From positions 62,001-126,000 of the forward strand of contig JANUWF010001723.1 in assembly GCA_026120185.1 (NCBI GenBank): a stretch of DNA of 64,000 nt, written 5' to 3'. A program made the position numbers and the translations under genes. Source of the stretch: Voacanga thouarsii. Its lineage: Eukaryota; Streptophyta; Magnoliopsida; Gentianales; Apocynaceae. Below, one piece after another: positions 22,177 to 34,494 of this stretch (the stretch's first letter is position 1; each line of letters opens with the position of its first letter). The notes under the pieces are model-generated. The model was not told the origin of the DNA. It made no database searches and worked only from the letters and a program-made list of their open reading frames with translations.

Positions 22177-23214
22177 TTATTCCATAATCGAGTCTGAAGA
22201 AGTTGATTCTAAAGATAACTTCTCTTCGAGTTCCAACCTTGTTGAACCTTTAGTTGAAGTACTTTGATCATCCTCCAAATATCTAGCATTAGTACTTACT
22301 AGTACTCTCTGCTCCATGGGATGATAAAAGTAACCTCCTTTTGTCCCTTTTAGATACCCAACAAAGTAGTATAATTCTAATATTAGTTCTAACTTGTCTC
22401 CCTTGATCAGTACATAAGTTGGACAATTCCATATTCTAAGATGATTTAGACTTGGCTTACGCCCAATCCACATCTCATAGGATGTCCTAGGTACTAACTT
22501 AGAAGGCACCAAGTTCAGAATATATGCTACTATTTTCAAGGCATATTCCCAAAAAAAGACCGGAAGAGTGGCATGAGACATCATGCTTCAGACCATTTCC
22601 ATTAATGTCCCATTCCTTCTCTCAACTACTCCATTCTGCTGGGGTATAACCGGTGCAGAGAGTTGGGATACTATTCCATGACGTACCATATAATCCTTAA
22701 ACTCACCAATGACGTATTCTTCACCACGATCCAATCGTAAGATTTTGATCAATTTACCTGTCCGACGCTTCACTTCAGCTTTAAACTTTTTAAACTTGTC
22801 AAGAGAGTCAGACTTGTGCCTCATCAGGTAGACATAACCAAACCTTGTACAATCATCCGTGAAAGTGATGAAGTACTCATAGCCCTCTCTAGCTTGAGTA
22901 GACAAAGGACCACACACATCAATATGAACAAGACCTAATATCTCCTTGACTCTATCAGCCTTTTGGGTAAATGACCTTTTGGTCATTTTTCTCATAAGGC
23001 AGGATTCACACTAAGACCAACTTTCCAATCTAATTGAGTCCAAGGGCCCATCATGGATTAACCTCTGAATCCTGGTTGAGTTAATATTGCACAACCTTAG
23101 ATACCAAAGATATGAGTCATTGACATTTGTCTTTCTCTTCTTACTTAAAAGTTTAGATTGAGTATTATTTATTTGATTATTTGTAGAATTTAAAAAGAAT
23201 AAGTTTTCATACAT
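22177..23214 (-). pseudogene. Copia 1 pre-integrase and integrase, decayed
   Basis: The integrase joins the DNA copy to the host chromosome. On the minus strand a pre-integrase finger remnant (YLWYLRLCNINSTRIQRLIH, 23011-23214) is followed by the catalytic core at 22588-22995. The acidic triad is visible: Asp in HIDVCGPLS, Asp in ILRLDRGEEY, and Glu in QQNGVVERRNGTL. The C-terminal part (22177-22584) has YEMWIGRKPSLNHLRIWNCP, a usual Copia segment. A stop separates the two halves at about 22585, and the finger has Arg-Leu-Cys where the HLRLGH pattern is normal. Confidence 0.82.
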
Positions 23215-23559
23215 GTGCCCTATACATAAAACTTCTCAATTTCTACTAATAGTAATACTAGAATGGAAAGAAATAGAATATCCATGATTTATTAGCTTTG
23301 CAACTGAAATCAAATTTTGTTTAAAATCGGGTACATATAAAATATCCTTTAATACAACTACTTTATTACAATAAAAAATAAGATCCAACTCTCCCACTGT
23401 AAAGGCCCATACTTGTGCCCTATTTCCTACTCGTAATCCATGCTCGCCCTTCTAGAGTCTTCTTATCTTCCTAAACTACTGCAAGGAGTTACAGATATGA
23501 TCAGTGGCATCAAAATTAACAATCCAAGTGGAAGTTGATCCAACTATTAAAATAGACTC

Positions 23560-24375
23560 TAGATAGAGAATAATACCTGTAGGGTTTTTCTTGGCTTGAA
23601 GTTATGGACACTCCTTTTTTCAGTATCCCTTTTGCCTGCATTTGAAGCATTTGTCTTTGGGCTTGTTGGGCTGGGCCTGTGCATTTCCTTTCTTTTTCTT
23701 GAACTTCCTGGGCTTGGGCCCAATTCTAGAAGAAAAAATCCTAACAATCATAGCCTTGGACTGTGGCTTCATAACCTTCTCCGCCACCTGAAGCTCTTTC
23801 ATTAATTCAGTTAAAGTCATATTCAATTTGTTCATGTTGTTGTTCAACTTGAACTGAATAAAATAGCCCGACGAGATTAGAAAACCATGTCCACTTGACT
23901 CTCGGGGTCAATAACAGCCCCTAAGACTTTCGCTTCTTTGAAAGCAGCAATCATTTTAAGCATATGTTTCCTGATTGATGCTCCCTTAACCATCTTAGTG
24001 TTTATGATCGTTTTAAGAGTTTCCTGCCTTGCGAGCCGGCTCTTATCGGCGAACATTGTAGCTAATGATTGGCTAATATCATATGCAGTGGCCATGTGCT
24101 CGTGTTTTGACTAGAGTACATTAGATATAGAGGCTAGCATGTAGTATCGAGTCATTTTGTTGGCCTTCCTCCACACTTTTTCAGCCTTACGCTCCTTCGT
24201 GGTGGAACCCTCCCCGATAACAGGGCAGGTTTCAAAGAGGACATACTTATACTATTCAACGATGAGTATTATGTCCAAATTCCTTTTTCAATCCACATAA
24301 TTCGGACCCATTAGCTTATTCTCAAGGAGAATAACGACCAAATGACTAAAAGAACCTCCACCAACCATTTCTGAA
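23560..24375 (-). pseudogene. Copia 1 gag, decayed
   Basis: The capsid-type protein packages element RNA. The N-terminus (minus strand from about 24370) reads LMGPNYVD then a stop where Trp is expected, and RNLDIIL. The middle (23877-24095) has SLATMFADKSRLARQETLKT and KMVKGASIRKHMLKMIAAFK. The C-terminal part (23620-23847) is Lys-rich and ends in a zinc knuckle that begins CFKCRQKGY and is then frameshifted. Confidence 0.75.
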
Positions 24376-25780
24376 AACAAATCGAAAATAAAAGAAAATT
24401 CAGTTTGTGAAAACATAGAATAATTTGTGACTTTATCCTCATATTAACTTCGATAATAGTTAACCCTATCACTACTATCTTTAATATGATTAATTTGGCT
24501 CTTAGAAAAGTTGACATAACTTCTTAGGAAGATTAACAGTTTTCTAAGCTAAGTGTATTAACCACCACAAATTAATTTCCCTTCTAGGTAATAATATAAA
24601 AGATAACTCCATCGTGGGATGACCGTTTCTTCTCATTTTCTATGGACATTCCTCACACTATAATCTCCAACGTGGGATGACTGATTATAGCACGTGTCAT
24701 AAGTTATTAATTACATCCATCCATCCATCCATTAGTTCTAGATTCTTGTGGTATCCCCATCCTATACGGGTTTACTCACAGGGTAACGTGAGCGGACCCA
24801 CGATTTCTAATGAGGATCGTGATGGAAGCCGTGAGGCCGTTGGAACCCCTCTCCCACTTAGTATTTTAAAATAATGATTTTTTTTGAAAATATATTTTGA
24901 AAATTTCAATTAAATTTTCTTTTAACTCAAAATAAAATATCGTAAACCCATAAAAATTTCTATGTCAAGGTTTATATCATTTGAAAATTTTTTTCATGGA
25001 TTAATTTTATTTAAGTTAATAAATTTAATAATTTCAAAAATTTTCAATAATAAGATTTTGATTTCGAGTTTAATTTGACAAAAATAATTTTTCTTGTTAA
25101 AATTCAATCAAAATGGTTTTCTATTTTAATTCACAAAAATATCTAAATCAAATATATTTTCTATGTCAAAGATAAAATTCTTTGAGAAAATATCCAAGAA
25201 TTAATTTTTGTCCGAATTAAAATTAACCATTTGATTTAAGAAAAATATTTTTCTTTATAAAAAATTCTCAAAGACTTTGGTCTTCGAGAAAATGCGCATA
25301 TAGAGTACAAAAAGAAATAAGCATGCTAGAAAATTGTAAACGTTTTCATACCTTTCTATTCTTTTAACCTAAGTGTGCAAATAATAGAATTAAACACATT
25401 AATTAATTAATGGTCTTGTTTAATTATAAATTTTCTTTACTATTTTTTTTTCATACAAAATATTCAAAGAATATTAACTATTGCAATAAAAATAACTTCA
25501 CCTAGCATGAGACCAAAAACTAATTTTTTTTTTTATTATTTGGGTAGGGTCCAGGCACCCACTACACTAGATCACGGCCCATGGGAGAACCTATGGGCCG
25601 GATCCGAGCGGGTGCTTGCGACCCGCCCCTTGCCGCGATCAAAATTGCTGACTATGGCAATCTCCAAATTGCTTCCTCGTGGAAGCCAAAGCTGAGGCTT
25701 CCGCGAGGAAGCTTTCCTCGCTAGGTGCGAGCCATGCATGGCTTGGAGCCGCGGCTCATAGCTCCTCTCACATCCGCAAG
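24376..25780 (-). other. 5' leader of Copia 1, proximal part
   Basis: Untranslated leader between gag and the nested Gypsy element. It includes a GC-rich block (about 25545-25780) that contrasts with the AT-rich rest, containing partly inverted words such as CCTCGTGGAAGC and GCTTCCGCGAGG. The leader resumes at 31003-31318 beyond the Gypsy insertion. Confidence 0.55.
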
Positions 25781-26640
25781 TAAAGAGACTCCGCTTCATC
25801 ATGGAGGTCAAGATCAAGGAGGGAGAGGCGTGACCATGCAAGAACTCAAGCCGGCAACAAAGACGGACGAAACTCGACCCAAAATGAGGCCTCTAGAAGA
25901 CGGCCGGCGTTGGTTCCATTCTGCCCAAGAACGGCTTTATTCTGCCATTTGACCACCTGAAGACAGATCACAACCGGTGTCGGCTGTGATGTCCAAACTG
26001 GCACCGGCTCCATCCTAGGCAGCCGACGGTTGCTCCGCATTTTTTATGTTTTCTTTGATTTTCTCCAATTTTAATTGCTTGTAAAGATTTATTATGACCC
26101 TAAATTGTAATAGAACCTCAGGGATTACTTAGCTAGGGTTATGATAGTATAAATAGAAGCTTTTGTGATTTGACAACACAATTCACACACTTTAATTCAA
26201 ATTTGATAGAGAATCTTAAGAGGCCCTAGCCTCCTTATTCATCTTATTCAAGACCATACTCAAGGGTTAGTCCTTCTTATAAATGAGTCTATAAATCTTT
26301 TGGATAATCCAATGTGGTTTCTTTGAATAGGTCTTAGTTGCTTTATTCTTCTAAGGTTTATTTGAATTCCATTACTTGGGTGCCTATTTTCTCTATTCTA
26401 TTTGTTCTTGTTTACCTTTGTTGCTTCAAGAATAGTGGGGTGAGATTATAGTAGAACTTTCTACTTTTCTTGAAGGTCTTTAAAGCTTAGTTATTCAAGT
26501 GTTTGATAGAGGTTAGGTTGTTATTTCATATCTCCTTTTTGTCACAAGAATCTCTGTTTTGGTCCCTTGAGTTGAGCTGAACACATAGCCAACTAAACCA
26601 CCCACAACACCAAGAAAAAGCCTACACAAGATTCGTATCA
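25781..26640 (+). repeat. 5' LTR of Gypsy element 1
   Basis: 860-bp LTR ending GATTCGTATCA. A TATA-like TATAAATAGAAGC lies near 26150. The start has decayed from TGATGAGACTCC (seen in the 3' copy) to TAAAGAGACTCC. Confidence 0.87.
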
Positions 26641-27555
26641 AAGAGTTTGGTATCAGAGTAAGGAAAAGCTTTGATTCCCATTAAAGCTAGAAAGTAAGAA
26701 AATGAGCCCTACAAAGTTGAGGAAAAAATAAACAGGGAAAATCCTGTAACTCAAAAATATGCTCCAAAAAGGTTATGAAATCTTTGTTATCTTGATTTTT
26801 CTTGTGGGAAATTGCTCCTTGATGTTAATATAATCCTTGGGAACAAATTTTTCTTGTGTTTGTGGTGAAATTTGGCTTAAATATAAGTGAAAATGTTGGG
26901 TGTTCTTAAGTGATGAGATTGCATTCAAGGTGTTTAATAAATGTTCCATGAGAATGTTTTTGGCCATAGTTGGGAACTTTGATTCTTGATTTTTCATTCC
27001 TTGGGATATTGGGACTTAGTATATCACTTTATTGTTGAATTCCATGTTCATTGAACTCAATTTTACTAGTGCACACTTGTGATCATCTTGTTCTTCTTCA
27101 TCCTAGTTCTAGCTATTCTTGTTTCTTTATTCTTGATAATTCTTGTTTGTTTCTTGCTTAGAAGTATTTCTTTGTACATCTAGTGTTTGTTCTTATGTTG
27201 ATTGAGTCCACATTTTTTGAAATTCTTAATTAAAACTTGTTTGCTTGAGATGCCCAACAAATGTTTGTTGAAATTCCCCTAAGACCCTCTAATTGGAAAA
27301 ATCTATTGATTTGTGTGATTAACTTAGTTGGACTAAATCTTTAGCTATTGGAGAGAATTGAGATTGAATAAAAATGCTTAAGTGTTGAGAAAAAAAAGGC
27401 AAGAGGGTGAGCCTATTATTAAAAAAGCCTAAGAGAGCAAACACGAGTGTGGAGTGAACAACCTTGAAAACTAACATGCAAGGAAGTGAAGTGAGGATCT
27501 ATTTTTCTTTCTAATCTCTTTTGTGTTGCAGGTATAAGTAAATATTCCATTCACC

Positions 27556-28996
27556 ATGGCCCATAAACAAGAGATCTCTAGGCTTAACCCAAGTAGACTT
27601 AGTAGACCTCAAGAAGAACAAATTGATGTTAGGGGATTGCATGAAGACTTACAAGCTATGATAAGGACTATGCAAAGTGAATTTCAAAATATGATAAGGG
27701 AATTGATAAATCATCTTGGACAATCTTCTACCATTGCACAAAGGAGAGGCCAAAAACGAATTGAAGTACCTAGTCCAAGGATGAGGGATGGTGATGCCCA
27801 TACTCCTCCGTTAAATATCCAACAAGGGGAAGAGTGAAATGAGCACTCTATTGGGATATTCCAACAAGCTCCTATGAGAGGAGGAAGACATAGTATGAGA
27901 GGAGGACGTGGTAGAGGTCAAGGAAAGAATGGTGGGAACAACCCAAGAGGGTTAGAAAGAGAGTTTGAGGGAGTTGATGAATGGTATGAGGAGAAACAAG
28001 TTGAAGCATTTGGGGAACATTATAGAGGATGGGGCAATAGAGGAGGTAGAAGAGAAGGAAATGATGAGGAGAGGGAGTTGAACCACATTAAATTGAAGGT
28101 GCCTACATTCTGTGGCAAGAGTGACCCCGAAGCATATTTTGAGTGGGAGAGCAAGATGGAGATATTCTTAGAAAGTCATACCTATAGTGAGAGGTCAAAA
28201 GTGAGGTTGGCTATTTTGGAATTTTCGGAGTATGCTTTAGTTTGGTGGGAGCAAGTTAGTGCTCAAAGGAGACAATTGGGAGTGGAAATCGTGGCTAGTT
28301 GGAATTTGTTAAAAGATATGATGAGGGTAAGGTTTATACCACACTATTACTAAAATGATCTTTGCCAAATGCTTCAATCACTCAAGGAAGGGAACAAGAG
28401 TGTGGAAGATTACCATAAAGAGATGGAAGTTATGTTGATGAGAGTTCAAATCAATGAGGATCCTAGAACAACAAAAGCAAGGTTCTTGGGAGGATTAAAT
28501 AAAAAAAATTACCAATTTGGTAGAATTGCATCCCTATGATCGATTGGAGGATATGGTACATGCCACTATGAAGATTGAAATGTAATTAAATAGGAGGGCA
28601 TTTATTAGACCACCACTTCCAAACCCCAACACTACTAGTAATGTGCCAATTCAGAAGGATGAAGCCCCTAAGCCATTTCAAATGAACTTTAACAAACCAA
28701 GGGAGGCTTGGAGACCTAGAGAGGATTGGAAGCCTAAGGAAGATTGGAAACCTAGGGAAGGATGGAACAAGGACAAGGGAAAAGCCATGGAGAGGCTACA
28801 AAGGAATAGGGATATCAAGTGTTTTAAGTGCCTTGGATATGGACATGCTTCCCATGAGTGTCCAAACAAGAGAACGATGTATTCTAATCCCTATGGTGAG
28901 GTTTCTACCGATGAAGAAGATGAGGGAGAAAGAAACCAAGGAGACCAAGAGAAAAATGGAGATGATGAAAGTAATGAATGGGAAGTTGTTGGTTAA
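27556..28996 (+). pseudogene. Gypsy 1 gag with zinc knuckle, decayed
   Basis: Capsid-type protein of the nested element. The first frame (27556-27837, MAHKQEISRLNPSRLSRPQE) includes a short coiled coil and ends at a stop. The next (27874-28353) has an Arg/Gly-rich stretch and then the retrotransposon gag domain: LKVPTFCGKSDPEAYFEWES, MEIFLESHTYSERSKVRLA, YALVWWEQV. Stops at 27835-27837, 28351-28353 and several near 28540-28620 break it. The C-terminal part (28643-28996) carries repeated WKPREDW-type units and a CCHC knuckle CFKCLGYGHASHEC. The order gag, knuckle, protease is the normal Gypsy layout. Confidence 0.83.
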
Positions 28997-29069
28997 GAAT
29001 ACTCTTTGGTGGGAGTCACAAGAAGGTGATTAAATTCATAAGCCATTGAAGATTAAGATCACCAACAAA

Positions 29070-29640
29070 GAGAGAACATTTTCTACATTAGGTGTCTAAT
29101 CAATAAGATCCCTTGTAGTGTCATTGTGGATAGTGGGAGTTGAACTAACGTGATTAGTGTAAACTTGGTTGAAGAATTGGATATGAGTTGGATTAAACAC
29201 CCCAAGCCCTACAAATTACAATGGTTGAATGATAGTAAGGAAATGAGAGTAAACAAGCAAGTTTTGGTGTCTTTTGAGATGGGAAAATACAAGGATGATG
29301 TGCTATGCATTGTGGTACCCATGTAAACGGGTCACTTACTTCTAGGGAGGCCCTGACAATACGATAGGTATGATGGGAGGAAGAGTACTTATTCCCTACT
29401 CAAGGAGGGAACTAAATTTACCTTCACCCCCATGGCCCCTAGTGAGGTGAACAAAGATCAAAGAATCATGAAGAAAAAAGAAAAGAAGAAGGGAGCACAA
29501 GATGTCAAACAAAAATAAGAAGTTGAGAGGAAAGAACAAGAGAGGAAAGAAAAAGAGTTTAGAGAGAGGATTGGCAAACAAACACCTTTGACAATCAATG
29601 ATAAGAGTGAGTAAGGACAAGAGAGGGGAGACAAAAGAAG
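29070..29640 (+). pseudogene. Gypsy 1 protease and charged linker, decayed
   Basis: The retroviral-type aspartic protease that cuts the polyprotein shows the active-site triplet in IVDSGS followed by a stop and TNVISVNLVEELD (about 29120-29180). KPYKLQWLNDSKEMRVNKQV and GHLLLGRP (about 29330) follow, as in Gypsy proteases. After it comes a Lys/Glu-rich linker, APSEVNKDQRIMKK onward. Stops lie at about 29135 and 29323. The same linker type occurs in Gypsy element 2. Confidence 0.72.
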
Positions 29641-29641
29641 A

Positions 29642-30109
29642 GTGAATTTTTTTACAAAAGAATGTAAGGTCATAGAGGCTATAGAAGCTAAGGAACCAGT
29701 TATTCTTCATTTATACAAAGGTTCTTATATTTCTACTAATGATTTTTCATTGTCTTTACCTAATAAAATTGTAGCTATTCCTCAAGAATTTGAAGTTGTT
29801 TTTCTAAAGGAGGTGGTCAACCGAACACTAACCCAATTCTTATGGGCCATAATCAAGAAGAACTTGAACAATTGGGGGGCATGTTTGCCACACCTTGAGT
29901 TTGTTTACAACAGGGCTTTTCACCCTACCACTTCTTATTCTTCTTTTGAAATTAAGTATGGTTTTAACCCTCTAACTCCTTTAGAATTGTTTCCCTTGCC
30001 TATAGGTAAACAAGAGAACCCTGATGGAATTAAGAAGACAGCAATGGTGAAATCATTCCATATAGATGATGGCAATGATTCGAAAACGAATCCTTTTCAA
30101 GGAGGGGGA
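29642..30109 (+). pseudogene. Gypsy 1 deletion-fusion: pre-RT joined to integrase C-terminus
   Basis: A single open frame runs from the region just before RT (NDFSLSLPNKIVAIPQEFEV, VFLKEV) directly into the end of integrase (RTLTQFLWAIIKKNLNNWGA, PHLEFVYNRAFHPTTSYSSF, IKYGFNPLTPLELFPLP). In complete elements about 3 kb of RT, RNase H and integrase core lies between. The junction is near 29820 and keeps the reading frame. The frame continues through the polypurine tract into the 3' LTR. Such a protein would have no polymerase or integrase activity. Confidence 0.8.
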
Positions 30110-30997
30110 GATGATGAGACTCCGCATCATCATGGAGGTCAAGATCAAGAAGGGAGAGGCGTGACCATGTAAGAACTTAAGTCTGTAACAAAGACGGACG
30201 AAACTCGATCCAAAAGGAGGCCTCTAGAGGACAGCCAGCACCGCCCCAAGCAACAGAACTGGCGCTGGCTCCATTTTGCCCAACAACGGCTTTATTCTGC
30301 CATTCGACCGCCTGAAGACAAATCACAACCAACACCGGTTGTGGTGTCCAAACCGGTGCCAGCTCTATCCTGGGTAGCCGATGGTTGCCCCGCGTTTTTT
30401 ATATTTTCTCTGATTTTCTTCAATTTTAATTGTTTTTAAAGACTTATTATGACTCTAAACTGTAATAGAACCTCAGAGATTACTTAGCTAGGGCTAGGAT
30501 TGCATAAATAGAAGCTTTTGTGATTTGACAACACAATTCACACACTTTAATTCAAATTTGAGAGAGAATCTTAAGAGGCCCTAGCCTCCTTATTCATCTT
30601 ATTCAAGACCATACTCAATGGTTAGTCCTTTTTATGAATGAGTTTATAAATCTTTTGGATAATCTTATGTGATTTCTTTGAATATGTCTTAGTTGCTTTA
30701 TTCTTCTAAGGTTTGTTTGAACTCCATTACTTGGGTGCCTATTTTCTCTATTCTATTTGTTCTTGTTTGCCTTTGTTGCTTCAAGGATAGTGGGGTGAGA
30801 TTATAGTAGAACTTTCTACTTTTCTTGAGGGTCTTTAAAGCTTAGTTATTCAAGTGTTTGATAGAGGGTAGGTTGTTATTTCATTTTCTCCTTTTTGTCA
30901 CAAGAATCTCTGTTTTTGGTCCCTTGAGTTGAGCTGAAAACATAGCCAACTAAACCACCCACAACACCAAGAAAAATCCCACATAAGATTCGTATCA
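30110..30997 (+). repeat. 3' LTR of Gypsy element 1
   Basis: 888-bp LTR from TGATGAGACTCC to CGTATCA. It matches 25781-26640 with scattered differences; TATA-like text near 30504. Confidence 0.88.
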
Positions 30998-31002
30998 GCA
31001 GG

Positions 31003-31318
31003 CGTGCTTGGCTTCTCAATTGCATAGTACGTTCTTATCCAAAATTTCTTCTACATATTGGTTTCGATTTTTCCTCTATTTTCAATCCAAACTCATCCAA
31101 ACAACCGTTTATGCCCTTAAAAACACTGAACTTACATGATATCTATGAAAGCAAGTAAAATATATTGTTTCTATGCTTCTACTCGAGAAATTTATAATGA
31201 AACTACCAATAATAGTAAAAACGAAGAATCACAAATTTCAACCAAAACAAATATTTTCTTGTTTTAGTTAAGCCTAACATGCTTCCTATATTTGCCAAAC
31301 CATAACTCTGATACCAAT
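31003..31318 (-). other. 5' leader of Copia 1, distal part with primer-binding site
   Basis: Continuation of the Copia 1 leader on the other side of the Gypsy insertion. It ends at the primer-binding site (complement CTCTGATACCA at about 31306-31316) next to the 5' LTR. Confidence 0.7.
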
Positions 31319-33168
31319 TGAAGGCTTAAAATGGCAAAAATAATCAAAACGAAACTATGTTAGGAAAACGAAAAATTTACCTCTGTGATTGAATGACCCT
31401 CTTCGCACTAATATAAATGTCTGCATAAGGATATTTGAGGCTAGTGACTCACGTCCTTACAAATGTCTACTACTTCTCATCCATGCGAAACTTTTGATCT
31501 TTCGAAATGGTACCCGTAGCACAGCCGGTGAATGCTTGAACATCGGGTTTTGATAAGCTTTCACCGAAGCCTTCTCAGTGAAATTGGTTTTGGGTTATGT
31601 CTATGAAATGAAAATTGAATGCCCAACCCAATCCTCCAATCAATGCCTTCAATTCTTATTCATTTCAGTAGATCCCCCGAGAAAGACTCCACCCGCGTGC
31701 AAACAAAAAGCATCCATGTTTTCTATTATCTTGCACGCAAAACAATGCGAGTTCCATCTTGTGTTATTTTTTTAATTTTAATTAATTTTATTTATTTATT
31801 TATATATAATTTTTTTAAAATTTTATTTTACTCTTAGTCTTATTCATTGAGTTAGATAAAATTATTTATTCTTAAGTTTGAACACCCATAAATAATAAAT
31901 CTTAATTATTTATTTTTTAAACATTATTAAACAACCTAATAAATAATTAATAAGCACAAATAGACCAATATAAAATTTCATACCTTTTATTTAGTTTACA
32001 TCCAGATTAATTTTTTAATTATTCAATCTGGATCTTTAGTCCTGAATAATTAATTAACCAATTAAAATAGATAAAATAAATATTCTCTCTCGGACCTTTT
32101 ATTTTATTTTAGTTCAATAATAAATTAGATTAATAAAATAAAATTTCATAATTATCAAGACTAATTTCTTAACCCAAATCTTTCATAACTTAAAGGGCCA
32201 TTTCGAGACCAAAAGACACATTGTTTTGGCTACTAAAATAACCAAAATATCCCTACTATTTAAATAGCTATATTTTACATTTTAAATATTTCCTAATATC
32301 ACCATAAGGAAATATTGACCCCAAGGACAATTCTGCATTAGCAAAGTCTTCAACCTACAGGTGTAATGACTTAAAATACCCATCTACGTATCGCCGTGCA
32401 ATTGAGAGGAAAAGTATACAAATACCTCTCTAATAGACATCTACTATCCTTAAACTTCTAATCCAATGATCTACGACTCCTGGAATATTTTCATTTTTCA
32501 AGAGAGTTACCCTAAAGTAAACATCCAAATCATGTTGCCCAGGGCCCTGAATAATTAGATCATTTGAACAGTCACAAGGGACAATATAGCGTAGAAGCTA
32601 TCTTGTACAAGTCTGTCTCAACTAACTAATCACATATACCCAACATACAAGTATTTGTTTCTACGAAAGAACCTCAACTACAGTATATCAAACTATATGC
32701 TTCTAACTTTGTCAAACTATCAACGCATACTCAAGCGATAGAGTATTAGTCCATGCTGTAACAATAATAGTTTGGGTTTCTTTTAAATAGTACTTTTAGA
32801 AACTACTATTATAGGTCATATTCTATGTATTTGAAATACATTCATGCTATGAAGTGAGTGGGCTACTCACTGGCTAAAGATAAGCCATTCTCCATTTGAA
32901 ATTCATAATACAATAACCTATACATGATAAAATTCATATTCTCATTAATCGGTTAAGAACAAACATTTATGTGTTAAGTAACCCGTGATCCATACCTTAA
33001 TGTGAAAAACTACTATTCACACGGATCACTTACTTAAACAAAATAGGTCATTTTCAAACAAAAATCGTGCACAAATAAAAATATAAATTCATAAACAAAT
33101 TTTGAGAATAAACTTTTTTATTAATAAATTCGATAATTACATTAAATAAACTAGTATATATTCTAACA
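31319..33168 (-). repeat. 5' LTR of Copia element 1
   Basis: 1850-bp minus-strand LTR from TGTTAGAATATATACTAG to GCCTTCA. It aligns with 18655-20486 throughout. Confidence 0.88.
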
Positions 33169-33173
33169 ATTTT

Positions 33174-33982
33174 GTGCTAAAACTTAGTTTAATTTTTCTC
33201 AAATTACTATCATCAAATACAAAAATATTACTATTCAGACAAGTACATATTTGACAAGATAATATCAACCTTTTCTATGATTAAAAGAAGATAAATTATT
33301 GGTGAAAATTACACAATTCACAAAATTATACTACAAAATAAATTTATAATAAAATAAAAATTTTCAATATTTTATCAACTTCTTGAAACTTTAATACAAA
33401 TTAATTTTTGTTAAATGAAAAAAAAATTATGCTAGTTACAAAGTTATATTAAAAGTTTATTTTTTTTTTTTGGAATTGAGTATTAATGAATGAAATAAAT
33501 TTAAAATTTTTAACTTTAAATATATTTTTCTCAAGATTTTAACCAATATTATACTTATAAAGGTATTAAATTAATCAAAAGAGTGTGTAAAAGAAAAAAA
33601 AAACCTTTTCCGCATTTTCTTGAGCAAATGACTAATGAAACTATAAAGTGTTCAGCTTTCAAAATTTAATGACAAATAATCAGAAAATATCAAATTCAGA
33701 TTAAGCTTTCATCCTTCAAATTTCATTTATAGATTTCAAATTTATATAAAAGGGGGTAGGATTAAAAGATCGCTCCAAAAGTATACACTCCAATGTTTAT
33801 ATGCACGTTTTCCCTCCTTTTTATTGGGCCGGGGGGGGGGGGTTACTGATTAATATGTACATTTTCGTCTATGACAAAATCTCATGACAATTTGGATGAC
33901 CAACTAATAAATGTTCAAATCTATCCATAAATAAACCGATATGGATTATTAAAATTAAGTTGATAAATTTAAACGAATGTCT
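33174..33982. other. Spacer between the two Copia elements
   Basis: About 0.8 kb of very AT-rich DNA with a G run at about 33830-33842. No coding or repeat end recognised. Confidence 0.5.
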
Positions 33983-34480
33983 TGTTAGAATTTGGACTTA
34001 CATCATGAGTATGCGTATATTATTATTTAGTATTTAGATATGTAAACATATATATATATCGTTAAATTAATTATATGATTGTTATTTTTATAAAGTTTAA
34101 GGCCTAATTATAGTAATTTATATTTAATTACATAGGTCTATTATATTAATAAAGTACGGAGTTATTTATAATATGTACAAATTCATGGGTGTAGTTACAA
34201 AAATTATGATGGACTGTTTTAGCAACTACACAATTATATAAATATAGAGTTTTACTCCTTGATTGCACGTATTAAAAACCCTAACCACTTCTTGGAATTC
34301 TCATCTCTCTTTGAGAAAGAATGCTGCATACGTAACAATCAGAAGAACCAATGAGTCCGAATTTGTGACCGCTAATCATTATAGATCAAGGTAGGATTCT
34401 GCACCTTTTGTATCTAAATCATCTTTTGAGTAAGATCTTATTCTTGGAGAATATGATTTACTTAATTCTATTAATTTCTA
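33983..34480 (+). repeat. 5' LTR of Copia element 2
   Basis: About 498 bp, with a TATA box TATATAAATA at about 34235-34244 and a downstream leader with CTCATCTCTCTTTGAG. It ends TTAATTTCTA at the primer-binding site. Confidence 0.85.
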
Positions 34481-34494
34481 TTGGTATTAGAGCC

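Larger units (their letters stand above)
25781..30997 (+). mobile_element. Ty3/Gypsy LTR retrotransposon 1, internally deleted, nested
   Basis: LTRs at 25781-26640 and 30110-30997 share long near-identical text. The primer-binding site TGGTATCAGAG is at 26648-26658 and the polypurine tract AAGGAGGGGGAGA at 30097-30109. Flanks GCAAG (25776-25780) and GCAGG (30998-31002) make a 5-bp duplication with one mismatch. Inside are gag, a zinc knuckle and a protease remnant, but RT, RNase H and the integrase core are missing. It inserted into the leader of Copia 1, so it is younger than that element. Confidence 0.88.
18655..33168 (-). mobile_element. Ty1/Copia LTR retrotransposon 1, with a nested Gypsy element
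   Basis: The element is read on the minus strand. Its 3' LTR is 18655-20486 and its 5' LTR 31319-33168. The primer-binding site is next to the 5' LTR (TGGTATCAGAG on the minus strand, complement at about 31306-31316), complementary to initiator Met-tRNA. The polypurine tract AAGTGGGAGAT (complement at 20487-20497) touches the 3' LTR. Flanks ATTTC (18650-18654) and ATTTT (33169-33173) form a 5-bp duplication with one change. Gag and pol pieces lie between 20500 and 24400, in the order gag, integrase, RT, RNase H that defines Copia. A Gypsy element at 25781-30997 split the 5' leader. Many stops and frameshifts show it is dead. Confidence 0.88.

Noticed and set aside
25572..25952. Overlapping open frames in the GC-rich block and Gypsy LTR
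   Set aside because: Long frames are expected in GC-rich DNA because stops are rare; the frames run across the LTR border and match no family.
29396..29710. Minus-strand Phe/Leu/Ser-rich frames
   Set aside because: Antisense of the charged linker of Gypsy element 1.
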